Source: Hoyosella levis (GTDB lineage Bacteria > Actinomycetota > Actinomycetes > Mycobacteriales > Mycobacteriaceae). From it: DNA of 64,000 nucleotides. This document shows positions 35,916 through 46,795 of the stretch, in pieces (within the stretch, counting starts at the first letter, position 1; each line of letters opens with the position of its first letter). The position numbers were made by a program, and so were the translations under genes. The notes under the pieces were generated by a model. That model saw only the letters and a list, made by a program, of their open reading frames with translations. It was not told the DNA's origin and did not search any database. The stretch lies in the NCBI RefSeq assembly GCF_026008515.1, contig NZ_BQYM01000007.1, positions 1-64,000 of the forward strand. The letters are read 5' to 3'.

Positions 35916-36860
35916 ATGAGGACCCGCAGGACGCGACAGCGCCAGGACCGGCGCGGGCCAGCCCGGCACTTCATCGCCGCGACAGGGTGGCGGATCGCCG
36001 CGGTGCCCCTGCTGGTTCTCGCGATCGTGGTAGCGGTGCTGCATCCGTTGGAACGCACGGCGACGGGTACGGGCGAGGTCGAGGCCCGCCTCTCCGAGGC
36101 GGCGCACGGCTCGGTCCCGTTGCTCGATGGCGGGGTGCATGGCACGCAGCACGATCGCGACGAGCCAGCCGCGATCCCGTCCCCGAACGAAGGATTTGTT
36201 GTTGATCTGCCCACCGGGCACCTTCCCGGCGGCGGTGGCTACGCGACCGACGGTGCCGGGCAGTGGCGGATCGTTCCTGGCGGAACGGAGCCGGTCGGCG
36301 CCCCGGGAGCGCGCGTGTTCCGCTACACCGTGGAGATCGAGGACGGCGTTGATACCACCAGCTATGGCGGCGACGAGGCGTTCGCGCGGATGGTCGATGC
36401 GACACTAGCGAACCCGAAGAGCTGGACCGGCGATCCCCGGTTCGGCTTCCAGCGCATCTCTGATCCCGCGCATGGCGAGCCAGACTTCCGCGTGTCCCTG
36501 ACCGCCGCGATGACGGTCCGTGAGATGTGCGGCTACACCATTGAGCTCGAGGTCTCCTGCTACAACCCCATTCCTGGCCGCGTCATCGTCAACGACGCGC
36601 GCTGGGTGCGGGGAGCGGTCCCGTTCCAGGGAGACATCGGCTCGTACCGGCAGTACGTGATCAATCACGAGATCGGCCATGCGATCGGTTTCGCCGCCCA
36701 CGTGCCCTGCGAGTCGGAGGGCGCGCTCGCGCACGTGATGATGCAGCAGACGCTCTCCACCGCCAACAATGACATCGCCCAGCTCGACCCCTATGGCAGC
36801 ATTCCTGCCAACGGGCTCACCTGCCGGTACAACCCGTGGCCCTTCCCGCCGGTCCAGTAG
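35916..36860 (+). CDS. DUF3152 membrane-anchored metallopeptidase-like protein
   Basis: 314 residues. A basic N-terminus and one membrane helix (about 28-48) precede an extracytoplasmic domain of about 190 residues. It contains HEIGHAIGF (His about 251 and 255), a zincin-type HExxH motif followed by a further histidine (AAH), and several cysteines. DUF3152 proteins are actinobacterial and uncharacterised; zinc peptidase activity is inferred from the motif. ATG 35916 is chosen; the upstream frame is not conserved. Confidence 0.87.
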   Translation: MRTRRTRQRQDRRGPARHFIAATGWRIAAVPLLVLAIVVAVLHPLERTATGTGEVEARLSEAAHGSVPLLDGGVHGTQHDRDEPAAIPSPNEGFVVDLPTGHLPGGGGYATDGAGQWRIVPGGTEPVGAPGARVFRYTVEIEDGVDTTSYGGDEAFARMVDATLANPKSWTGDPRFGFQRISDPAHGEPDFRVSLTAAMTVREMCGYTIELEVSCYNPIPGRVIVNDARWVRGAVPFQGDIGSYRQYVINHEIGHAIGFAAHVPCESEGALAHVMMQQTLSTANNDIAQLDPYGSIPANGLTCRYNPWPFPPVQ

Positions 36861-36873
36861 GGCAGGGACGACG

Positions 36874-38049
36874 ATGACTTCCAGTGGGTCCCTGCCGCCG
36901 CTCGTGGAGCCCGGCCCGCCGCTCGCGCCCGCCGAGGCGACCCGCTATAGCCGCCACCTGCTCATCCCCGGCATCGGGGCGGCGGGCCAGCGCAGACTGC
37001 GCAACGCGCGCGTCCTGGTGATCGGCGCTGGCGGGCTTGGCTCACCGATCCTGATGTATCTCGCTGCCGCAGGCATCGGGACCCTCGGTGTCGTGGAGTT
37101 CGACGATGTCGAGCTCTCCAACCTGCAAAGGCAGGTCATCCACGGCGAGTCCGGCATTGGTCGGCCCAAGGGGGCGAGCGCGCGGGATGCCATCCGCGAG
37201 CTCAACCCCGGCGTCGAGGTGCGCTGGCACGATGTCCGGCTCTCGCCACGCAACGCGGTCAACATCTTCCGCCAGTACGACCTCATCCTCGATGGCACCG
37301 ACAACTTCGCCACCCGCTACCTCGTCAGCGATGCCGCGGTGCTCGCCGGGAAGCCCTGCGTGTGGGGGGCGATCTTCCGCTTCGAGGGCCAGGCCTCGGT
37401 GTTCTGGGACGCGGCCCCGGACGAGCGGGGCGCGACCTATCGGGACCTGTTCCCCGAGCCCCCAGCGGCGGGCACCGTGCCCTCCTGCGGCGAGGGCGGG
37501 GTGTTCGGGGCGCTGTGCGGCACCATCGGCTCGATCATGGCGACCGAAGCGATCAAGCTGATCACCGGCACCGGCGACCCGCTCCTCGGCCGCGTGCTCG
37601 TCTACGACGCGCTGGCCATGTCCTTCCGGACGCTGCGGCTGCGGCGCAACGACGCGGCGCCCCCGGTCACCGCGCTCGCTGACTACGAGCAGCTCTGCGG
37701 CCTCCCCACTACTGATGTGCCCCCCGGGGCCGAGATCGCGCCCACCGAGCTGCAGGATCTCCTCGGCACGACCGCCGAGCCCGTGCTGATCGACGTGCGC
37801 AGCGAGGGCGAATGGGCACTGGCCCACCTGCCGGGCGCGCAGTGGATACCGCATACCGATTTCCTCTCGGGGGAGGCGCTCGCACGCATGCCAGCGGATA
37901 GCGATCTTGTGCTCTATTGCAAGACCGGCGTCCGGTCCGCGGCCGCGCTCGAGGTCCTGCGAGCCCAGGGATTCGCGACCGCGCGGCACCTCGCCGGAGG
38001 CATCGACGCCTGGGCCGAGCAGATCGACCCCAGCCTGCCCCGGTACTGA
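36874..38049 (+). CDS. moeZ: MoeZ-like adenylyltransferase/sulfurtransferase
   Basis: 391 residues with an E1-like adenylation domain (GAGGLGSPILMYLAAAG at about 49-65, and the RQV segment) fused to a C-terminal rhodanese domain with the persulfide cysteine in LYCKTGVRS. Such enzymes activate and thiolate the C-termini of small sulfur carriers for molybdopterin, cysteine or other sulfur pathways. The CxxC zinc pair of E. coli MoeB is absent (TYRDLFPEPP), as in other actinobacterial MoeZ proteins. Molybdopterin supply would serve the nitrate reductase encoded nearby. Confidence 0.93.
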   Translation: MTSSGSLPPLVEPGPPLAPAEATRYSRHLLIPGIGAAGQRRLRNARVLVIGAGGLGSPILMYLAAAGIGTLGVVEFDDVELSNLQRQVIHGESGIGRPKGASARDAIRELNPGVEVRWHDVRLSPRNAVNIFRQYDLILDGTDNFATRYLVSDAAVLAGKPCVWGAIFRFEGQASVFWDAAPDERGATYRDLFPEPPAAGTVPSCGEGGVFGALCGTIGSIMATEAIKLITGTGDPLLGRVLVYDALAMSFRTLRLRRNDAAPPVTALADYEQLCGLPTTDVPPGAEIAPTELQDLLGTTAEPVLIDVRSEGEWALAHLPGAQWIPHTDFLSGEALARMPADSDLVLYCKTGVRSAAALEVLRAQGFATARHLAGGIDAWAEQIDPSLPRY

Positions 38050-38139
38050 CCCCAGCGGGCGCCCGTGCTGGGTATTTCTCGTGCTGGGAGTTTTGGCGAC
38101 ACCACGGCCTGTCTGCGGCGCCCCGGCGCCGGGAGCAGG

Positions 38140-38145
38140 TAGGTT
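38140..38145 (+). promoter_or_regulatory. -10 box, leaderless TIGR02569 gene
   Basis: TAGGTT ends seven bases before GTG 38153 with no ribosome binding site between, consistent with a leaderless mRNA. Confidence 0.55.
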
Positions 38146-38152
38146 ACCGATC

Positions 38153-39031
38153 GTGAGTCCTGCCCCGCCCCCGGAACATGTGCGCGCCACCTTTGGCCTG
38201 CGCGAGATCGAGCCAGTGTTTCTCGGAGACGACTGGGACGGTGGGTGGCGGCTCGGGGACGTGGTGCTCTCCCCAGTCGGTGATCACGCCCGCGCCGCCT
38301 GGTCGGCGAAGGTCCGCGAGACCCTGCTCGTCGATGGTGCCCGCGTCGCCAAGCCTGTCCGCGCCACCGATGGCCGCTACGTGGTCTCGGGCTGGCGGGC
38401 CGAGACCTTCCTCGAGGGCTCGCCCGAGCCCCGGCACGACGAGGTCGTCTCCCTCTCGGTGCGACTGCATGCCGCCACAGCCCGCATGGAGAAGCCGCGA
38501 TTCCTCACGCAGCAGCCTGTCGCGCCGTTCTCCGAGATCGATGTGTTCGTCGCCGCCGATCGCGCCGCGTGGGAGCCCACGCCGCTGCGCGACCCGCGCC
38601 GCACCGGATTGCTCGACATGGCCAAGCCCGGCGTCGACCGCAGCCTCGATCTGCTCAAGCACCTCGGTGAGCAACGGCGCGAGGTCAACCTGCCAGGCCA
38701 GCTCGTGCATGGCGACCTCTTTGGCACCGTCCTGTTCTCCGACATCGCCGCGCCCGGCATCACCGACATCAGCCCCTACTGGCGACCCATGTCCTGGGCG
38801 GCCGGGGTCGTGGTCATTGACGCCCTCTCCTGGGGTGGCGCCGATGACGGGCTCATCGAGCGGTGGGACGGCATGAAGGAGTGGTCGCAGATGCTGCTGC
38901 GAGCCCTCATGTTCCGCGTCGCGGTGCATGCCCTGCATCCGCGATCCACCGACTCCGCGCTCATCGCGCTCGAGAGCACCGCCGAGCGTGTGCTCGAGCT
39001 CGTTCGCGAGCAGGCCAGCACCGCCCGCTAG
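38153..39031 (+). CDS. TIGR02569-family protein (Rv3205c-like)
   Basis: 292 residues, soluble, actinobacterial. Sequence features such as FLGDDWDGGWRLGDVVLSPV, VSGWRAETFLEG and LVHGDLFGTVLFSD recall the aminoglycoside phosphotransferase/kinase-like fold, with VHGDLFG in the place of the HGDxxxxN catalytic loop. No substrate is known. GTG 38153 gives the family length and follows a -10 box directly; the longer upstream frame overlaps moeZ and is discarded. Confidence 0.85.
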   Translation: MSPAPPPEHVRATFGLREIEPVFLGDDWDGGWRLGDVVLSPVGDHARAAWSAKVRETLLVDGARVAKPVRATDGRYVVSGWRAETFLEGSPEPRHDEVVSLSVRLHAATARMEKPRFLTQQPVAPFSEIDVFVAADRAAWEPTPLRDPRRTGLLDMAKPGVDRSLDLLKHLGEQRREVNLPGQLVHGDLFGTVLFSDIAAPGITDISPYWRPMSWAAGVVVIDALSWGGADDGLIERWDGMKEWSQMLLRALMFRVAVHALHPRSTDSALIALESTAERVLELVREQASTAR

Positions 39032-39107
39032 GAACTGCGGCTAGGGGAACTGTGGCTTGGCCCCGCCCGGTTGTGTGCGCTTTTGCACCCGGAAACGGTC
39101 GCGGCAG

Positions 39108-39130
39108 GGTGCATTCGGTAACACTTCCGA
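39108..39130. repeat. Second copy of a 23-bp dispersed sequence
   Basis: GGGTGCATT then CGGTAACACTTCCG; the copy at 88-110 differs by one base (A for T). TGCACCC (39085-39091) upstream could pair with GGGTGCA. It marks the left edge of the nitrogen block, in the gap between the TIGR02569 gene and the GntR gene. Confidence 0.6.
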
Positions 39131-39167
39131 GCCCCGGTGCCCCCCGGGCAGCGGCCCGGGGCTGCCA

Positions 39168-39848
39168 CTAGCCGTCGAGCTGGTCGAGGAGGCTGGTGAG
39201 GAACTGCTGCGCCTCGCGGCTTGCCCGGTCGGGGTTGCCGTCGATGATGGCCTGGACGAGTCGCTCGTGCTCGGGGTCGTAGTGGGGGGCCTCGCCGGGA
39301 TGCGCGTCGGCGTGGGCGTGGATGGTGGTGCTGATGATGGGGAGCAGCGAGTCGTAGAACTCGACGTAGAGGGCGTTGTGGCTGGCGGCGACGATGGCGC
39401 GGTGGAGGGCGATGTCGGCCTGGACGGAGGCGTCGTGCTTGCCCTGGGCGGCGAGGTCCCGGCGTTGCTGGAGGAGGTCGCGCAGCGTGGCGATGTCATC
39501 GGGGGTGCGGCGGCAGGCGGCAAGCGCCGCGGCGGTGACGTCGAGGGCCTGGCGGAGCTCGAGGACGTCGCGGTCCGCAGCGGCGGCGAGATGGGTGGCG
39601 AGCGCGCCTGAGACGGGGGAGTCGGACAGCACGTAGGTGCCGGAGCCTTGCCGGCGCTCGAGCAGGCCGGCGTGGACGAGGGCCTGCACGGCCTCGCGGA
39701 TGGTATTGCGGCCTGTCCCGGTCATCTCGGTGAGCTCGGGCTCGGTGGGGATGCGGGTGCCGACTGGCCATTTCCCGCTCGTGATCTCGTGGCGCAGCAT
39801 GGTGGTGACCTGCGCGATGAGGCTGTTGCGTTGCACGGGCCGCACCAT
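39168..39848 (-). CDS. GntR/FadR-family regulator
   Basis: 226 residues. An N-terminal winged helix (PTEPELTEMTGTGRNTIREA, about 43-62) precedes an all-helical FCD effector domain with the metal-binding Asp/His pattern (DIALHRAIVAASHN). ATG 39848 follows GAAGGAG. It is divergent from a CynX-type transporter gene and probably controls it. The effector is likely a small carboxylate, or a nitrogen compound given the context. Confidence 0.9.
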   Translation of the reverse strand: MVRPVQRNSLIAQVTTMLRHEITSGKWPVGTRIPTEPELTEMTGTGRNTIREAVQALVHAGLLERRQGSGTYVLSDSPVSGALATHLAAAADRDVLELRQALDVTAAALAACRRTPDDIATLRDLLQQRRDLAAQGKHDASVQADIALHRAIVAASHNALYVEFYDSLLPIISTTIHAHADAHPGEAPHYDPEHERLVQAIIDGNPDRASREAQQFLTSLLDQLDG

Positions 39849-39965
39849 GTGTGCTCCTTCGTTGCTGTGCTGGGGCGTGAGCGTTGGGGCGAGGGCTTGA
39901 GCGCCGGGGCCGGGGGACGGGGCTCGGGCCGGGGGATGGGACGAATCGCGTGAGTGGGACGTGAC

Positions 39966-40015
39966 CAACAATACTGTTGCCTCCTGACGATAATTCATCC
40001 TATGATTCGATGAAT
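39966..40015. promoter_or_regulatory. Operator-like repeats between GntR and transporter genes
   Basis: CAACA/TGTTG (39966-39979) and ATTCATC/GATGAAT (39993-39999 and 40009-40015) are two perfect inverted repeats in an AT-rich patch between the divergent genes. The second lies 26 bases before the transporter start. They are good candidates for GntR binding. Confidence 0.55.
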
Positions 40016-40041
40016 CCATGAGAGCGAGGTGACCAGCCCCC

Positions 40042-41355
40042 ATGCCCCCCTATCTCCCATCGCAGGCCGTCGATGCCGAGCCCGCCACCGTGCCCCGCTT
40101 GGCCGCCCCGGCCCAGCCCGCGCCGCGCCTGGCCTGGCGCGGACGCGCGCTGGTGCTCCTCGGCATCGTCCTCGCTGCCTTCACGCTGCGCCTCGCGGTC
40201 ACCTCGTTCACCCCGCTCCTCGCGGAGATCGGCACCGACATCGGCTTCGGCTCGGTCATGGCGGGCGTCTTTGGCATGTCCGCCCCGGCGATGTTCGCCA
40301 TCGCGGGCATCACCGCGCCCCGCATCATGGCGCGCATCGAGCTCGAGCGTGTCGCGCTGCTGTCAGTAGCGCTCACCACGGCAGGGCTCGCCCTGCGCCC
40401 GCTCATGGGCTCGTCCACCCCCATGCTCGCCGCCACGATGCTGGCGCTCTACGGGATGGGCATCGGCAACATCGTGCTGCCACCACTGGTCAAGCGCTAT
40501 TTCTCCGACCGTCTGGCACTGATCTCCACGCTGTACATCACCTTCGTGCAGCTCGGCACCGTCGTGCCCGCGGTCGTGGCGATCCCGGTCGCGGACCAGC
40601 ATGGGTGGAGGGCCTCGCTCGCCATCTGGGCCTTCGTCGCGGCCGCTGCGGTCCTGCCCTGGATCGGGCTGCGCAATGCTTTCAAGGGCAACGCATCCAG
40701 GAGCAACGCTTCCACCACCGCGCCAGGCACGGCGGGGGATGCTAGCCACACGTTGATCGCTACGCCGCCCACGGGCCGGCCCTGGCGCTCACCGGTCGGG
40801 TGGGGCCTCGCGGTGATGTTTGGCATGACCTCGTTGATCACCTACAGCTTCCTGACCTGGCTGCCCACCATGCTCACCGATGCCGGGGTCGATCGCGTGG
40901 ATGCGGGGGCGTACCTCGGGGTGTTCATCTTCTCGGGACTGCTTGCGATCATGGTGGTTCCCGCGATCACCACCCGCATGACCAACCCGTTCCCGCTCGC
41001 GCTGGCCAGCATGATCGCCCTCGCGATCGGCATGGCTGGTCTCGCGATCGCGCCCGCCGCGTTCCCGCTCGCCTGGGCGATCCTGCTCGGGCTCGGGCCC
41101 GCGACGTTCCCGATGGCGCTGACGCTGATCAACCTGCGCACCCGCAGCGCGCACGCCGCGGGAGCCCTGTCGGGCTTCACGCAGGGGGTGGGCTATCTGC
41201 TCGCGTGTGGCGGGCCCCTCCTCGTTGGCCTGCTCCACGATGCGACCGGTGGCTGGAACTTGGCCCTCGGGCTGCTCGCCGTCGCGATGGTGACGCTGAT
41301 CACGGGCGCCTTCCACGCGTGCAAGCCCCGTGTGATCGAGGACACCTGGAACTAG
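40042..41355 (+). CDS. MFS transporter, CynX/NimT family
   Basis: 437 residues with twelve predicted membrane helices and a hydrophilic central loop (about 212-255). The sequence fits the CynX/NimT branch (cyanate, 2-nitroimidazole and related transport): LRLAVTSFTPLLAEI in helix 1 and GMGIGNIVLPPLVKRYF in helix 4. It is divergent from a GntR regulator and stands upstream of the nitrate genes, so a nitrogen-containing substrate such as cyanate is plausible. No cyanase gene is visible. Confidence 0.87.
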   Translation: MPPYLPSQAVDAEPATVPRLAAPAQPAPRLAWRGRALVLLGIVLAAFTLRLAVTSFTPLLAEIGTDIGFGSVMAGVFGMSAPAMFAIAGITAPRIMARIELERVALLSVALTTAGLALRPLMGSSTPMLAATMLALYGMGIGNIVLPPLVKRYFSDRLALISTLYITFVQLGTVVPAVVAIPVADQHGWRASLAIWAFVAAAAVLPWIGLRNAFKGNASRSNASTTAPGTAGDASHTLIATPPTGRPWRSPVGWGLAVMFGMTSLITYSFLTWLPTMLTDAGVDRVDAGAYLGVFIFSGLLAIMVVPAITTRMTNPFPLALASMIALAIGMAGLAIAPAAFPLAWAILLGLGPATFPMALTLINLRTRSAHAAGALSGFTQGVGYLLACGGPLLVGLLHDATGGWNLALGLLAVAMVTLITGAFHACKPRVIEDTWN

Positions 41356-41371
41356 AGGATCTTGCATCCCC

Positions 41372-41398
41372 GATACGCCCGCGAAACACCGGATTAAC
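41372..41398 (+). promoter_or_regulatory. GlnR-type binding site upstream of narK
   Basis: GATAC (41372-41376), GAAAC (41383-41387) and TTAAC (41394-41398) are separated by exactly six bases each, the GTnAC-n6-GAAAC-n6 pattern of GlnR boxes. A TSS near 41425 would place the site around -40, the usual activating position. It predicts induction of nitrate assimilation on nitrogen limitation. Confidence 0.75.
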
Positions 41399-41498
41399 GC
41401 TCACCGTGCACTATTTGTCCAGGTGAGGAGATCTTGACGGTGAGGTCATCGCACGCAGCACCGAGGCAACACCTCGTGCCTAGCGTGAGATCCACGGT

Positions 41499-41569
41499 CC
41501 AGCAGCAGCGCTTTCCCGCGCCGCTGCTGGCTACACAACACCTTCGTCGTCGAAACCTTCGTCGTCGAA
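41499..41569 (+). promoter_or_regulatory. narK leader: hairpin and twin palindromic repeats
   Basis: CCAGCAGC (41499-41506) pairs with GCTGCTGG (41523-41530). Directly after, CCTTCGTCGTCGAA occurs twice with a 15-base period (41541-41554 and 41556-41569); each copy holds the short inverted repeat TTCG/CGAA. These could be binding sites of the NnaR-type regulator encoded downstream or structural elements of the leader. Confidence 0.45.
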
Positions 41570-41624
41570 CCGCTCGGCCACCACGCCGGACGGGGTCAAC
41601 GAGGCCTAGGAAAGGGATCCAGCG

Positions 41625-43034
41625 ATGACTCTAGTGAGCGAGAAGCCCACTCCGGGCGAGAGCGTGCCCTCCGGCGCGAGCATCAGCGGCGGCCAGTGGA
41701 TCGATCACTGGGAGCCCGAGGACGAGACGTTCTGGGAGAAGACAGGCAAGAAGGTCGCCAACCGCAACCTGTGGTTCTCGGTCTTCGCCGAGCATCTCGG
41801 GTTCAACGTCTGGGTGCTCATGAGCATCGTGGTCGTCTACCTCGACCAGGTGGGCATCGCGTTCAGCGCGAGCCAGATCTTCTGGTTGCTGATCGTGCCC
41901 AACCTCGTTGGTGCCGCGCTGCGCGTGCCCTACACCTTCGCCGTTCCCAAGTTCGGTGGCCGGGCCTTCACCACGTTCTCCGCCGGCGCCCTGCTCATCC
42001 CCACCAGCATGCTGGCCTACGCGGTCACCACTGGTGCTCCATATTGGTTCTTCCTGCTCACCGCAGCGCTCATGGGCCTCGGTGGCGGCAATTTCTCCTC
42101 CTCCATGGCCAACATCTCCTTCTTCTTCCCGGAGAAGAAGAAGGGCCTCGCGCTGGGCATCAACGCTGCCGGTGGCAACATCGGTGTCGCGGTCTCCCAG
42201 TTGCTCGTTCCGTTCGTCATCAGCCTGGGCACGGGCATCGACCTGATCTGGGCCGCCCTCATCTGGATGCCGTTCATCGTTGTCGGTGCTATCGGCTCGT
42301 TCTTCTTCATGAACAGCCTCACCGCCGCGAAGCCGGACAAGGACTCCTACAAGCTCGCCCTGCAGAACCGCCAGACCTGGATCATGGCGTTCCTCTACGT
42401 CGGCACCTTCGGCTCGTTCATCGGCTACTCCTTCGCGTTCCCCACGCTGATCAAGCTCGAGTTCATGGATCTCGGGTTCGGTGGCTGGGTGCGCATGGCC
42501 TTCCTCGGCGCGCTCATCGGCTCGATCAGCCGCCCGTTCGGAGGCTGGCTCGCTGACCGCGTTGGCGGGGCGAAGATCACTCTCCTGGCCTTCGGGGCCA
42601 TGGCGATCGGCACCATGACGGCACTCCTCGCGGTCAGCATCGGCAACTTCTGGCTGTTCTTCGCCGCGTTCGTCGCCCTGTTCATCCTCTCCGGCGTCAG
42701 CAACGGCTCGGCCTACCGGATGATCCCGCTCATCTTCTCGGCCCAGACCCGGGCGCAGGTCGCTGAGTTCGGCGGCGACCTCAGCGACGAGCTCAAGCGC
42801 TCGAAGCGTCGCGCGGCGGCCGCGGTCGGCGTGATCGGTGCGGCCGGTGCCTTTGGTGGCGTGCTCGTCAACCTGACGTTCAAGCAATCGGTGGCGATGG
42901 CCGGCACGCTGGTGCCCGCGCTGCTGGTCATCACCGGCTTCTACCTCGTGTGCGGAGCCGTCACGTGGTGGTTCTACCTGCGCTCGAGCTTCGCTATCGA
43001 ACGCGTCCCCAACCTGGCCTACGCGAACGTGTAG
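41625..43034 (+). CDS. narK: Nitrate/nitrite transporter NarK
   Basis: 469-residue nitrate/nitrite porter of the major facilitator superfamily with twelve membrane helices. The first nitrate signature region (GLGGGNFSSSMANISFFFPEKKKG) and second (FALFILSGVSNGSAYRMIP-type) are present. A hydrophilic N-terminus of about 45 residues precedes helix 1. AAAGGGA lies before the ATG. It precedes the nitrate and nitrite reductases, with a GlnR-like site in its promoter, so it is most likely the nitrate importer for assimilation. Confidence 0.95.
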   Translation: MTLVSEKPTPGESVPSGASISGGQWIDHWEPEDETFWEKTGKKVANRNLWFSVFAEHLGFNVWVLMSIVVVYLDQVGIAFSASQIFWLLIVPNLVGAALRVPYTFAVPKFGGRAFTTFSAGALLIPTSMLAYAVTTGAPYWFFLLTAALMGLGGGNFSSSMANISFFFPEKKKGLALGINAAGGNIGVAVSQLLVPFVISLGTGIDLIWAALIWMPFIVVGAIGSFFFMNSLTAAKPDKDSYKLALQNRQTWIMAFLYVGTFGSFIGYSFAFPTLIKLEFMDLGFGGWVRMAFLGALIGSISRPFGGWLADRVGGAKITLLAFGAMAIGTMTALLAVSIGNFWLFFAAFVALFILSGVSNGSAYRMIPLIFSAQTRAQVAEFGGDLSDELKRSKRRAAAAVGVIGAAGAFGGVLVNLTFKQSVAMAGTLVPALLVITGFYLVCGAVTWWFYLRSSFAIERVPNLAYANV

Positions 43035-43052
43035 GTCCCGCCTGATCCGCTT

Positions 43053-43086
43053 GCTGCCAGCATCGCCGAAGCGCGGTGCTGGCAGC
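43053..43086. terminator. Stem-loop between narK and nasA
   Basis: GCTGCCAGCA (43053-43062) pairs perfectly with TGCTGGCAGC (43077-43086). No U-run follows, so it probably adjusts the narK to nasA transcript ratio. Confidence 0.6.
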
Positions 43087-43109
43087 GGCATTTGGAGGTA
43101 TTCGCTGCG

Positions 43110-45250
<2,141 letters not shown>

Positions 45251-45254
<4 letters not shown>

Positions 45255-46795
45255 TCAGCCAGCACGCTTCCGGCGAGCGCGACATCGTTATCGTCGGCAA
45301 CGGCATGGCCGGTGCCCGCATGGCGGAGGAGCTGCGCCTGCGCCAGCCCGACCCGCGCCAGCTCACCATCACCGTCATCGGCGACGAGCCGTGCCCCGCC
45401 TACAACCGCATCCTGCTCTCCACCGTCCTCGCGGGCGGGCTGACCGCGCGGGAGACCCGCCTCAAGCCGGACACCTGGTACGAGCGCAACGCCATCACCG
45501 TTCGCACCGGCGTGCTCGCGGAGAAGGTCGACCGCGACGCGCGGAGGGTCTACCTCAATGATGGCTCCATCGTGGAGTACGACGACCTCGTGCTCGCCAC
45601 CGGCAGCAGGTCGTTCATCCCGCCGATGGACGGCATCCGCAACAGCGATGGGGTGCTCGCGCCTGGCGTGCGGGCGTTCCGCACCGTCGAGGATTGCGAT
45701 GCCATCCTTGCCGCGACGACCCCGGGCGCGCGCATCACGGTGCTTGGTGGTGGCTTGCTCGGCCTCGAGGCCGCGCGCGGTGCCCTTGGCCGCGGCGCTG
45801 AGGTCACGGTGGTTCACCCGGCCGGCCACCCGATGGAGCGGCAGCTCGACGGGGACGGCGGCGCCGTGCTCGCGCGCGTCCTCGAGGACATGGGCATGCG
45901 ACTGGTGCTCGGGCAGCGCGCCCGCTCGCTCATCCATGACGAGGACGGCACCCTGACGGGGCTGCTCCTGGAGGACGGCACCGAGCTCGCCACCGATCTC
46001 GTCGTGCTCTCCGCGGGCATCCGGCCCTGCACCGAGCTCGCCGACCAGTGCGGGCTCGACATCGGCCGCGGAGTGATCGTCGATGATCAGCTCCGCACCT
46101 CCGATGCGCGCATCCGTGCCATCGGCGAGTGCGCGGAGCATCGCGGCATGGTCTATGGGCTCGTGCAGCCCGCCTGGGAGCACGCAGCGGTCGTCGCCGA
46201 TCATCTCACCGGCACCAACGCCACGAGCAGCTATGAGGGGACATCGCAGACGACCCGGCTGAAGGCCCATGGCATCGATCTCGCCTCGATGGGGGAGGTC
46301 TACACCGACCTGCATGACCGCGAGGCGGAGGTGCTGGCGCTGGCCGACCCGGTGCGCGGCCGATACGCGAAGGTGATCGTGCGCGACGACCGGCTGGTGG
46401 GGGCGGTCCTGCTGGGAAACCCCGAGGTCACCGGCATGCTCGCGCAGTACTTCGACTCGGGCATGGCCGTGCCGGCGGACCGGATGGCTCTGCTGCTCGG
46501 TCGCGGGGCAGCGGGAATAGCGGAGGCTGCCAGCCCGGCCAACATGCCCGGCTCGGCCGTCGTGTGCAAGTGCAACTCCGTCACCAAGTCCCAGATCACC
46601 GCCGCCTTCCGCGATGGTGCCCGCGATACCAAGGCCGTGGCGTCGGTGACGCGCGCCACCACCGGATGCGGGGGCTGCACCAGCGCGGTGGACGGCCTGT
46701 GCGGATGGCTTAAAAAGGGCGACCCGGACGCGAAACACGCACGCAACGAAGCGTCCATACCTTTGAAGCATAAGCACGAAGAAGGAGCGGCATGA
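45251..46795 (+). CDS. nasB: NasB-like NAD(P)H flavoprotein with [2Fe-2S] domain
   Basis: 514 residues related to the N-terminal part of NirB. FAD motif IVGNGMAGARM (about 14-24), NAD motif VLGGGLLGLEAARG (about 165-178) and a C-terminal BFD-like [2Fe-2S] domain with Cys at about 439, 441, 473 and 476. There is no siroheme domain, so it is best read as the electron-transfer subunit of the nitrate reductase. ATG 45251 overlaps nasA and the stop overlaps nirB, each by four bases. Confidence 0.88.

Noticed and set aside
41434-41628. 64-codon frame in the narK leader, ending in an ATGA overlap with narK
   Set aside because: Arg/Pro-rich composition from repeats, no ribosome binding site, and it runs through hairpin and tandem repeats; treated as leader DNA.
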